Origin: an uncultured Alistipes sp.
GTDB taxonomy: Bacteria > Bacteroidota > Bacteroidia > Bacteroidales > Rikenellaceae
Assembly: GCA_937880705.1 (NCBI GenBank)
Contig: CALGRZ010000059.1
Span: 1-19,415 of the forward strand
Direction of reading: 5' to 3'
Length of the DNA: 19,415 nt
Shown one piece after another: positions 8,955-15,101 of the stretch. The position numbers were made by a program, and so were the translations under genes. Within the stretch, counting starts at the first letter, position 1; each line of letters begins with the position of its first letter. The notes below the pieces were generated by a model that did not search any database, had not been told where the DNA came from, and worked only from the letters and a program-made list of their open reading frames with translations.

Positions 8955-9835
8955 CGCTGTTTGAACATCTTTATCAGTTCTGCGACATAGTCGCCATCGG
9001 TGCTCACCTCGGCCATATCCACGCGGTTGTGGCGCAGCAGCCCCGCAATCCTCTCGCGACGTGCCTCGTACTCTCTGGACCAGTAGTCGCGTACACGACG
9101 CGAGGAGCTGTCCACCCATGCGGTCGCTCCGGTCTCGGCATCGCGCATCTCTATTATGCCGACATTGGGCAGCTCGGCATCGCGCTCATCATAGACGCGG
9201 ATGGCCATGATGTCGTGCTTCGACGAGGCGATCTTCAGGGCATCCTCCAGCTTGACAATGTCGCTCGGCGCATCCAACATATCGGAGAGCAGGAAACAGG
9301 TGGTACGCTTCTTATTCACACCCACCAGGTAGCGCATCGCCTCCGATATCGCCGTTGAGTGCCCCGCAGCCTCGAAGCCCACCATCTCGCGTATGATGTG
9401 CAGGATGTGGCTGCGGCCCTTCTTCGGAGGTATGAACTTCTCGACACGATCCGAGAAGAGTATGCATCCCACCTTGTCGTTGTTCTTCGCCGCCGAGAAG
9501 GCCAACGTGGCGGCAATCTCGGTTATGAGGTTCTTCTTGGTGAGCTCCTTCGAGCCGAACATGCGCGAGGGCGACACGTCAACGAGGAGCATCATCGTCA
9601 ACTCGCGCTCCTCCTCATAGACCTTGACATGGGCTCGCTCCGAGCGCGCCGTCACGTTCCAGTCTATATCGCGCACATCATCACCCACACGGTACTCCCT
9701 AACCTCGGCGAACGACATACCACGACCGCGAAAAGCCGTGTGGTACTTGCCGGCGAATATCTCGTCGGAGAGGCCACGCGTCTTTATCTCGACCTTACGC
9801 ACACGGCGCAAGATATCGTTCTCGGTAAGGTGCAT
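8951..9835 (-). CDS. DUF58 domain protein
   Basis: Cytoplasmic partner of MoxR ATPases, 294 residues with no signal peptide or membrane helix. The DUF58 signature is clear: REYRVGDDVRDIDWNVTAR at residues 46-64, followed by a vWA-like fold with DVSPS at 86-90 and LLSDMLDAPSD further on. The ATG at 9833-9835 overlaps the moxR stop (TAATG), and the gene's own stop overlaps the next start, so expression is coupled both ways. moxR followed by a DUF58 gene and vWA genes is the standard layout of this module. The biochemical role of DUF58 proteins is unsettled; adaptor or substrate binding is assumed. Confidence 0.9.
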   Translation of the reverse strand: MHLTENDILRRVRKVEIKTRGLSDEIFAGKYHTAFRGRGMSFAEVREYRVGDDVRDIDWNVTARSERAHVKVYEEERELTMMLLVDVSPSRMFGSKELTKKNLITEIAATLAFSAAKNNDKVGCILFSDRVEKFIPPKKGRSHILHIIREMVGFEAAGHSTAISEAMRYLVGVNKKRTTCFLLSDMLDAPSDIVKLEDALKIASSKHDIMAIRVYDERDAELPNVGIIEMRDAETGATAWVDSSSRRVRDYWSREYEARRERIAGLLRHNRVDMAEVSTDGDYVAELIKMFKQR

Positions 9836-10833
9836 TAGGGTACTATTACGTTGTTAAGTATATCGGTGATAATCTGCTCGGTAGTGATATTCTCGGCCTC
9901 GGCCTCGTAGGTCAGGCCGATGCGGTGACGCAGCACATCGTGACACGCCGCGCGCACATCCTCGGGGATGACATAGCCACGACGCTGTATGAAGGCGTAG
10001 GTACGCGCCGCCTTGGCCAGAGCGATGCTGGCACGGGGCGAGCCACCATAGGCGATAAGTGGCTGGAGGTGCTGCAGGCGGTACTCCGAGGGCTCGCGCG
10101 TAGCAAAGATGATGTCGATGATATACTTCTCGATCTTCTCGTCCATATATACCTTGTTGACCACCTCGCGCGCACGCACTATATCCTCGGGTGTTATCAC
10201 CTTGTTTACTTGGGGCATACCCTCACCCGAGAGGTTCATGCGTATGATGTCGAGCTCCTCCATGCGCTTGGGGTACGATATCTTGGCCTTCAGCATGAAA
10301 CGATCCACCTGTGCCTCGGGCAGCGGGTAGGTACCCTCCTGCTCCAGAGGGTTCTGCGTTGCCATCACCAAGAAGGGCTGTGGCAGGGCGTAGGTTGCAT
10401 CACCTATGGTCACCTGCTGCTCCTGCATCGCCTCGAGCAGTGCCGACTGCACCTTGGCCGGTGCACGGTTGATCTCATCGGCAAGGATGAAGTTTGCGAA
10501 GATGGGGCCACGCTTCACGGTGAACTCCTCGTTGCGCTGCGAGTATATCAGCGTACCGATCAGGTCGGCAGGGAGCAGATCCGGAGTAAACTGTATGCGC
10601 TTAAACTCCGCATCTACGGCCTTTGCCAAGGTCGTTATTGCGAGGGTCTTTGCCAAACCCGGCACACCCTCCAGCAGAATATGACCACCCGAGAGGAGGC
10701 TTATGAGCAGCGTATCTACGAGATGCTGCTGACCCACTATTACACGACCCATCTCTCGACGCAGCGTGTCGACAAATACCGACTCCTGCTCGATATGGGC
10801 ATTAAGCTCTTTGATGTTAACTACTTCGTTCAT
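9835..10833 (-). CDS. moxR: MoxR-family AAA+ ATPase
   Basis: A 332-residue AAA+ ATPase of the MoxR branch, thought to act as a chaperone that remodels or activates vWA-containing partners. Walker A is GVPGLAKT (56-63), Walker B FILADEINRAP with Asp119/Glu120, sensor 1 is around MATQNPLEQEG (Asn161), and AQVDRF (Arg178) carries a conserved arginine. The C-terminal lid has GGSPRASIALAKAARTYA and RRGYVIPEDV, both typical of MoxR. It starts at ATG 10831-10833 and is the first gene of the Bat cluster, with a candidate promoter about 100 nt upstream. There is no signal peptide, so it is cytoplasmic. Confidence 0.95.
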   Translation of the reverse strand: MNEVVNIKELNAHIEQESVFVDTLRREMGRVIVGQQHLVDTLLISLLSGGHILLEGVPGLAKTLAITTLAKAVDAEFKRIQFTPDLLPADLIGTLIYSQRNEEFTVKRGPIFANFILADEINRAPAKVQSALLEAMQEQQVTIGDATYALPQPFLVMATQNPLEQEGTYPLPEAQVDRFMLKAKISYPKRMEELDIIRMNLSGEGMPQVNKVITPEDIVRAREVVNKVYMDEKIEKYIIDIIFATREPSEYRLQHLQPLIAYGGSPRASIALAKAARTYAFIQRRGYVIPEDVRAACHDVLRHRIGLTYEAEAENITTEQIITDILNNVIVP

Positions 10834-10885
10834 TTGATCTATGTATTATTGTTATTACTCGACTTTAGCCACAAACGGGCACTCC

Positions 10886-10919
10886 TTATGCGGTGGTCGC
10901 CTTTAGGCGAAACGCATAA
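10886..10919 (-). promoter_or_regulatory. Two-tier hairpin in the moxR leader
   Basis: TTATGCG (10886-10892) pairs with CGCATAA (10913-10919), enclosing TCGCC (10897-10901) and GGCGA (10906-10910) around a TTTA loop. Both tiers are perfect, separated by a small asymmetric internal loop. It lies between the predicted transcript start and the moxR ATG, so it should form in the 5' UTR. Nothing identifies a ligand. Confidence 0.55.
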
Positions 10920-10934
10920 AAAGACAATATATTG

Positions 10935-10942
10935 CAAATATA
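10935..10942 (-). promoter_or_regulatory. Candidate -7 box of the moxR operon promoter
   Basis: On the minus strand TATATTTG matches TAnnTTTG. No good TTTG -33 element is seen at 19-21 nt spacing, where repeat unit 1 begins (10963). Start of transcription would be near 10928, giving a leader of about 95 nt. Confidence 0.5.
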
Positions 10943-10962
10943 CAAAAAAAGTAGGAAGTAGA

Positions 10963-11279
10963 ATGTGGGCCGACTCAAGAAATTTGTCTGAATGGGACAT
11001 ACTTGACGTATTTCCCATTCAGACAAGCGATTGAGAGCCTGCAGATCGCCACCCGCGTTTGTTGTCAGAAGTTGTGAGATGTGGGCTCGATTAAGAGATT
11101 TGGCTGGATAGGACATACTTGACGTATTTCCCATTCAGATAAACGATTGATAGTCCGCAGATCGCCACCCGTTTGTTGTCAGAAGTTGTGAGATGTGGGC
11201 TCGATTAAGAGATTTGGCTGGATGGGACATACTTGACGTATTTCCCATTCAGACAAACGATTGAGAGTCCGCAGATCGC
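10963..11279. repeat. Tandem 114-116 bp repeat, about 2.75 copies, each with a long hairpin
   Basis: Unit 1 is 10963-11078 (116 bp), unit 2 is 11079-11192 (114 bp) and unit 3 is 11193-11279, incomplete. Units 2 and 3 differ at only about three positions over their shared length apart from the end; unit 1 is more diverged at its left. Every unit contains an unchanged core CATACTTGACGTATTTCCC. In unit 1 TTGTCTGAATGGGA (10984-10997) pairs perfectly with TCCCATTCAGACAA (11013-11026), extended inward by ATAC/GTAT around a TTGAC loop. In units 2 and 3 the stem is retained with G.U pairs and one or two mismatches. There is no credible protein; short minus-strand open frames here simply repeat the same peptide once per unit. 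Confidence 0.9.
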
Positions 11280-11296
11280 AACTTATCACAACAAAC

Positions 11297-11457
11297 AAAA
11301 AAAAGGAGGCTAACCAAAAGATATTCAACTCAACCGCGAGTACCGCTGTTGGTTTTAGTAACAAAACCTGCTACCTGATAGTCAGCAACTTCTGTTACAA
11401 TCTTTCGATTGGCCTCTCCAACCTAAAACTACTAACCTAAATGAACCTTAAAACTTC
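11297..11457 (-). ncRNA. Candidate structured small RNA (possibly 6S-like/Bacteroidales-1 type)
   Basis: About 160 nt between a consensus promoter and a run of eight U (11304 down to 11297), with no open reading frame. Three hairpins can be read. CAATC-GAAA-GATTG (11398-11411) is perfect with a GAAA tetraloop. GTAACA...TGTTAC (11358-11398) has an inner TGCT/AGCA pairing. A third (11327-11354) pairs AAC-CAAC-GCG with CGC-GTTG-GTT, interrupted by single-base defects. GGAG..GC (revcomp of 11411-11419) can pair with GCCTCC (11305-11310) immediately before the U-tract, closing the structure as a terminator-like stem. The first 40 nt are U-rich with three AGGUU copies. That it is the Bacteroidales 6S-like RNA is a guess from size, promoter and closing stem; I could not compare it with a covariance model. 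Confidence 0.65.
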
Positions 11458-11461
11458 ACTG

Positions 11462-11493
11462 CAAAGGTAAAAACTATCTGCAAAACCACCAAA
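11462..11493 (-). promoter_or_regulatory. Consensus promoter of the small RNA
   Basis: On the minus strand TTTG (11490-11493), a 20-nt spacer, then TACCTTTG (11462-11469). This is a full match to the Bacteroidota TTTG-N19-21-TAnnTTTG pattern. Transcription would start near 11456 and run leftward, away from the glycosyltransferase gene. Confidence 0.8.
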
Positions 11494-11617
11494 TATTTTA
11501 TTAAAAAATTTCAATAATTTTTGAAAGAGTTTTATTAATTGAATATGAATATTTGGTTATCTACGCTGAATATCAACACTTTACATCAATAGAGGGTAAT
11601 TAATAAAAATTTTTAAT

Positions 11618-11683
11618 AGTAGCCCATTTTTTGCTCCAAAACACCACTATCGGGCCCAAAATATGCTACTTTTGGGGATAGTG
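11618..11683. repeat. Two overlapping, mutually exclusive hairpins
   Basis: Hairpin A: CACTATC (11645-11651) with GATAGTG (11677-11683) plus CCCAAAA (11655-11661) with TTTTGGG (11670-11676), a 14-bp stem with a GGG bulge. Hairpin B: AGTAGC..ATTTT (11618-11630) with AAAAT..GCTACT (11658-11670). They share 11658-11670 and cannot form together. The element lies upstream of the predicted glycosyltransferase transcript start. The rest of 11494-11752 is AT-rich with no gene seen. Confidence 0.5.
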
Positions 11684-11752
11684 AGCGGGCATCGGGCAGG
11701 GTAATTTTCCAACTAAGAGCCACTCTACATAGACGAATATCGTAGCGAGGAT

Positions 11753-11783
11753 TTTGCAGTTAACCACAAAATTACTAATTTTG
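11753..11783 (+). promoter_or_regulatory. Promoter of the glycosyltransferase gene
   Basis: TTTG (11753-11756), 19 nt, then TAATTTTG (11776-11783) fits TTTG-N19-21-TAnnTTTG. Transcription should begin near 11789, giving a leader of about 32 nt that includes an alternating GCGCGCGC stretch. Confidence 0.75.
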
Positions 11784-11820
11784 CATCATCGCGCGCGCAT
11801 ACGCACACGCAAATATAGAT

Positions 11821-12984
11821 ATGAAGCGCAACCACACCATAGGATTTGATGCGGGCAGCACCTATGCAAACCTCACCGGCCCCGGTAACCAGGGTCGCTA
11901 TCTCATTGATGCCCTTGCAACAGCATGCCCCCGCAACGCCTTCTTGAGGGTCTACACACCCCAACGACTGAAGAATACCGAGTACGACATACTATCGAAG
12001 TTGGACAATGTCGAGCCCATGGAGCCCGACGGCAGCTTCTGGCGCAGACACACCAAGCTATGGCGCGCCTTCGGAGTAGCACGCGATGCCCATCGCGGTA
12101 GCGTGGAGCTCTTCCACGGCCTCGACACCTTCCTGCCCTACGGACTGGGCAAGTATGACATACGCAGCGTGATAACCATACGCGACCTCATCGTGCTACG
12201 TTACCCCAGCACGATGAACATCCTAAAACGCATATACACACGCTTCAAGCTACGCTCGGCATGCCGTCGTGCCGACCGCATAATAGCTATCAGCGAGTGC
12301 ACGAAACGCGATCTGGTAAACCTGATGAAGATAGACCCCGAGAAGATAGATGTCATCTACCCCGGCTTCGACCCCCGCTACGCGCAGGAGATCAGCGCGG
12401 AGGCTGTCGAGGCGGTAAAGCAGAAGTATGGGCTACCGGACAGATATATCCTAAACGTGGGTACACAGCATGCCCGCAAGAACATCGAGCTGATAATATC
12501 GGCGATGGACAAGCTATCGGTAGAGATTGACCTCGTCGTCGCAGGTCGCAACACCTCGCACACAGCACGCCTGAAGCGCACGGCAAAGCGTCTGAGCCTC
12601 GGCGACAGAGTACACTTCCTCGACAGCGTAACAAAGGATGAGCTGGCTGCAATATATCGCGGTGCACTGATGCTGATATACCCCACGCACTACTCGAGCT
12701 TCGGCATGCCCATCATCGAGGCGATGAGTGTGGGCATACCCGTAATCGGAGCTACAGGCTCAAGCCACGAGGAGGCGGGAGGCAATGCAGCGATATATGT
12801 ATCACCTAACGACAGCGATGCCCTGGCAGAGCGCATCGAGGAGCTTCTGGACAACGAGCAGCTGCGCCTCGAGATGGTACGACGCGGACACGACTACGTC
12901 ACACGCTTCCGCCCCGAGGTGACGGCCTACAATATCCTAAACTGCTATCGCAGAATTGGCATTGATCTAATCGACAGGCGATAA
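11821..12984 (+). CDS. Family-4 type (GT-B) glycosyltransferase
   Basis: A 387-residue sugar transferase with the GT-B two-domain fold. The N-terminal acceptor domain has FDAGSTYANLTGPGNQGRYL (a Gly-rich start loop, 9-28), LFHGLDTFLP (97-106) and TIRDLIVLRYP (119-129). The C-terminal nucleotide-sugar domain has YILNVGTQHARKNIE (209-223), VVAGRN (239-244), DRVHFLDSVTKDELAAIYRGA (262-282) and SSFGMPIIEAMSVGIPV (292-308). The first Glu of the usual EX7E motif is replaced by Ser292; Glu300 is kept. No signal peptide is seen. It is a lone gene with its own promoter and no adjacent polysaccharide genes, so donor, acceptor and pathway cannot be told. LPS, capsule or glycoprotein assembly are all possible. 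Confidence 0.85.
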   Translation: MKRNHTIGFDAGSTYANLTGPGNQGRYLIDALATACPRNAFLRVYTPQRLKNTEYDILSKLDNVEPMEPDGSFWRRHTKLWRAFGVARDAHRGSVELFHGLDTFLPYGLGKYDIRSVITIRDLIVLRYPSTMNILKRIYTRFKLRSACRRADRIIAISECTKRDLVNLMKIDPEKIDVIYPGFDPRYAQEISAEAVEAVKQKYGLPDRYILNVGTQHARKNIELIISAMDKLSVEIDLVVAGRNTSHTARLKRTAKRLSLGDRVHFLDSVTKDELAAIYRGALMLIYPTHYSSFGMPIIEAMSVGIPVIGATGSSHEEAGGNAAIYVSPNDSDALAERIEELLDNEQLRLEMVRRGHDYVTRFRPEVTAYNILNCYRRIGIDLIDRR

Positions 12985-13037
12985 GAAAAAGGGAAAAATT
13001 AAATATTTATTTTACACGTTGATTTACTGTGACTTAC

Positions 13038-13055
13038 AAAACAATAAGTTGTTTT
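13038..13055 (+). terminator. Weak AT-rich hairpin after the glycosyltransferase
   Basis: AAAACAA (13038-13044) pairs with TTGTTTT (13049-13055) around TAAG, followed by ATTAATAAAAA. It is perfect but only seven AT-rich base pairs, so it may not terminate well. Confidence 0.3.
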
Positions 13056-13066
13056 ATTAATAAAAA

Positions 13067-13099
13067 TTAGAGATTTTTAGACAAAAACCACTATCTTTG
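13067..13099 (+). promoter_or_regulatory. Candidate promoter of the etfBA-acd operon
   Basis: TATCTTTG (13092-13099) is a full -7 match. The upstream element is only TTAG (13067-13070) at 21 nt. Transcription would start near 13105. An in-frame non-ATG start for etfB at 13097 overlaps this box, which argues against the longer protein. Confidence 0.55.
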
Positions 13100-13109
13100 T
13101 CAAGATTTT

Positions 13110-13152
13110 GCCGAGCCTCTGACGAGAGTATTCCCCCTTCAGAGGAGCCGGC
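13110..13152 (+). promoter_or_regulatory. Stem-loop in the etfB leader
   Basis: GCCG (13110-13113) pairs with CGGC (13149-13152) and CCTCTGA (13116-13122) with TCAGAGG (13139-13145), separated by a small AG/AGC internal loop. The 16-nt apical loop contains CCCCC. It occupies most of the predicted 5' UTR, ending 34 nt before the etfB ATG. No known riboswitch class is recognised. Confidence 0.5.
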
Positions 13153-13186
13153 ACCAAAGAGTGAATACACATATATTAATATAGTT

Positions 13187-14062
13187 ATGGAAAAAGTAAC
13201 GAAAATCGTAGTTATGGCAAAACAGGTGCCCGACACTCGCAATGTGGGCAAGGATGCCATGACCGCGGAGGGCACGGTAAACCGTGCTGCTCTCGCCGCA
13301 ATCTTCAACCCCGAGGACCTGAACGCCTTGGAGATGGCCCTGCAGATGAGGGATCGCATCGGCACAGCGACCGTGCATGTCCTCACCATGGGCCCCCAGC
13401 GTGCTGCCGACATCATCCGCGAGGCTATGTTCCGCGGTGCCGATGGCGGTTATCTGCTCTCGGGCAAAGAGTTTGCCGGATCGGATACGCTGGCAACATC
13501 GTACGCTCTGTCATGCGCACTGCGTAAGATCAACCCCGATATCATCGTTGCAGGCCGTCAGGCTATCGACGGTGACACAGCACAGGTAGGCCCCCAGGTT
13601 GCCGAGAAGCTGAATATGCCCCAGGTAACATATGCCGAGGAGCTCATCGCCATCAACGATACCGAAATCACGATTAAGCGTCGTCTGGAGCGTGGCAGCG
13701 AGGTGGTCGTATCGCCCCTGCCCGCAGTGATCACCGTGAACTCATCGGCCAAGGAGTGCCGCCCCCGCAACGCAAAGCGCGTGATGAAGTACAAGTACGC
13801 CCTGGCAACATCGGAGATGGCCGTGGCTGCCGACGAGCGTAAGACATTCATCGAGGAGCGTCCCTACCTGCACATCGTAGAGTTCGCAGCTGCCGACGTC
13901 AACCCCGACCCCGAGCAGCTTGGCCTCGCAGGCTCACCTACCAAGGTGAAGAAGATCGAGAATGTGGTATTCCAGGCCAAGGAGGCGAAGAGCCTCACTT
14001 CAGATGACACCGACATCGAGCAACTGATGGTTGAACTTATCTCGAGCCACACGCTGGGATAA
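13187..14062 (+). CDS. etfB: Electron transfer flavoprotein beta subunit, bifurcating-type motif
   Basis: Small subunit of the ETF heterodimer that takes electrons to or from the acyl-CoA dehydrogenase encoded two genes downstream. The start at ATG 13187 gives 291 residues (MEKVTKIVVMAKQVPDTRNV); a longer frame to 13097 runs into the promoter. AGRQAIDGDTAQVGPQVAEK at about 122-141 is the block seen in electron-bifurcating ETFs, where it helps hold an FAD in the beta subunit instead of AMP. The C-terminal third has RRLERGSEVVVSPLPAVITV, the usual recognition-loop region. etfA follows after 15 nt. The bifurcating assignment rests on this motif alone and on knowledge of the family. Confidence 0.92.
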   Translation: MEKVTKIVVMAKQVPDTRNVGKDAMTAEGTVNRAALAAIFNPEDLNALEMALQMRDRIGTATVHVLTMGPQRAADIIREAMFRGADGGYLLSGKEFAGSDTLATSYALSCALRKINPDIIVAGRQAIDGDTAQVGPQVAEKLNMPQVTYAEELIAINDTEITIKRRLERGSEVVVSPLPAVITVNSSAKECRPRNAKRVMKYKYALATSEMAVAADERKTFIEERPYLHIVEFAAADVNPDPEQLGLAGSPTKVKKIENVVFQAKEAKSLTSDDTDIEQLMVELISSHTLG

Positions 14063-14077
14063 TAAATTGCAGCAATT

Positions 14078-15097
14078 ATGAACAACGTATTTGTATATAT
14101 AGAGATTGAGGAGCAGCAGATTGCCGACGTATCGTTGGAGCTGCTCACCAAGGGCCGCGAGCTGGCCAACACCCTCGGCGTAAAGCTCGAGGCCGTAGTG
14201 CTGGGCAAGAACGTCAAGGCTCTTGCACCCGAGCTTGCAAAGTATGGTGCCGACACGGTATGGGTTGCCGACGACGAGATCTTCGCACCCTTCCGCACCC
14301 TGCCCCACACCGCAGTGATGGTGGGTCTGATCCAGCAGGAGAGACCCCAGATAGCACTGTTTGGTGCTACACCCGTAGGTCGCGACTTCGCGCCCCGCGT
14401 ATCTTCAGCACTGCACAGCGGTCTGACGGCCGACTGCACGGAGCTTGTTATCGGCGACCACAAGGATGCAAAGAGTGGCAAGGAGTATAGCTCACTGCTC
14501 TACCAGATCCGTCCCGCCTTTGGTGGTAACATCATCGCCACCATCGTCAACCCCGACTGCCGTCCCCAGATGGCTACCGTGCGCGAGGGCGTGATGCGCA
14601 AGGAGGAGCTTGCAACACCCGCCGCGGGTCAGATCCGCGAGATAGAGTGGCAACCCATGGTGAAGGACACCGACCTTGCAGTGCGCATCGTGGAGCGTCA
14701 TATCGAGGAGCGCAAGATCAACATCAAGGGTGCCTCGATCATCGTGGCCGGTGGCTACGGCGTAGGCTCGAAGGAGGGCTTCAAGCTCGTACACGAGCTG
14801 GCCGACGTGCTGGGTGGTGAGGTAGGTGCCTCGCGTGCCGCTGTCGATGCCGGCTTCACCGAGCATGAGCGACAGATCGGCCAGACAGGTGTCACGGTAC
14901 GCCCCAAGCTCTACATCGCATGCGGCATCTCGGGCCAGATCCAGCATACAGCAGGTATGGATGGCTCGGCAATGATCGTGTCGATCAACACCGACCCCGC
15001 AGCACCCATCAATAAGATTGCCGACTACGCCATCACAGGTAGCGTCGAGGAGGTGATCCCCAAGATGATTAAGTATTACAAACAAAACTCGAAGTAG
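14078..15097 (+). CDS. etfA: Electron transfer flavoprotein alpha subunit
   Basis: Large ETF subunit of 339 residues that carries the electron-shuttling FAD in its C-terminal domain. The N-terminal domain (1-180) matches EtfB-like folds (LFGATPVGRDFAPRVSSALHSG). The FAD domain shows IIVAGGYGVGS (221-231), GASRAAVDAGF (250-260), IGQTG (267-271) and the signature YIACGISGQIQHTAGM (279-294) followed by NTDPAAPIN. It starts with ATG at 14078, 15 nt after etfB, and is followed after 4 nt by the dehydrogenase gene, so the three are cotranscribed. No N-terminal ferredoxin domain is present. Confidence 0.95.
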   Translation: MNNVFVYIEIEEQQIADVSLELLTKGRELANTLGVKLEAVVLGKNVKALAPELAKYGADTVWVADDEIFAPFRTLPHTAVMVGLIQQERPQIALFGATPVGRDFAPRVSSALHSGLTADCTELVIGDHKDAKSGKEYSSLLYQIRPAFGGNIIATIVNPDCRPQMATVREGVMRKEELATPAAGQIREIEWQPMVKDTDLAVRIVERHIEERKINIKGASIIVAGGYGVGSKEGFKLVHELADVLGGEVGASRAAVDAGFTEHERQIGQTGVTVRPKLYIACGISGQIQHTAGMDGSAMIVSINTDPAAPINKIADYAITGSVEEVIPKMIKYYKQNSK

Positions 15098-15101
15098 GAC
15101 T

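Noticed and set aside
8955..9119. Longer N-terminus for the BatD-like protein
   Set aside because: It would lie inside the DUF58 gene and would bury the clear signal peptide 55 residues into the chain.
9925..11034. A 369-codon plus-strand frame opposite moxR and running into the repeats
   Set aside because: Antisense to a certain AAA+ gene, with no domain, promoter or ribosome-binding context.
10963..11279. A CRISPR array
   Set aside because: Units are 114-116 bp and adjacent, with no unique spacers and no cas genes nearby.
10886..11364. Two short minus-strand frames sharing the peptide LNRLSEWEIRQVCPIQ
   Set aside because: The shared peptide comes from translation of the tandem DNA repeat. 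Frames differ in start and end and show no coding signal.
13097..13186. Longer EtfB starting at 13097
   Set aside because: The start is not ATG, lies within the -7 box, and the added residues come from the leader hairpin region.
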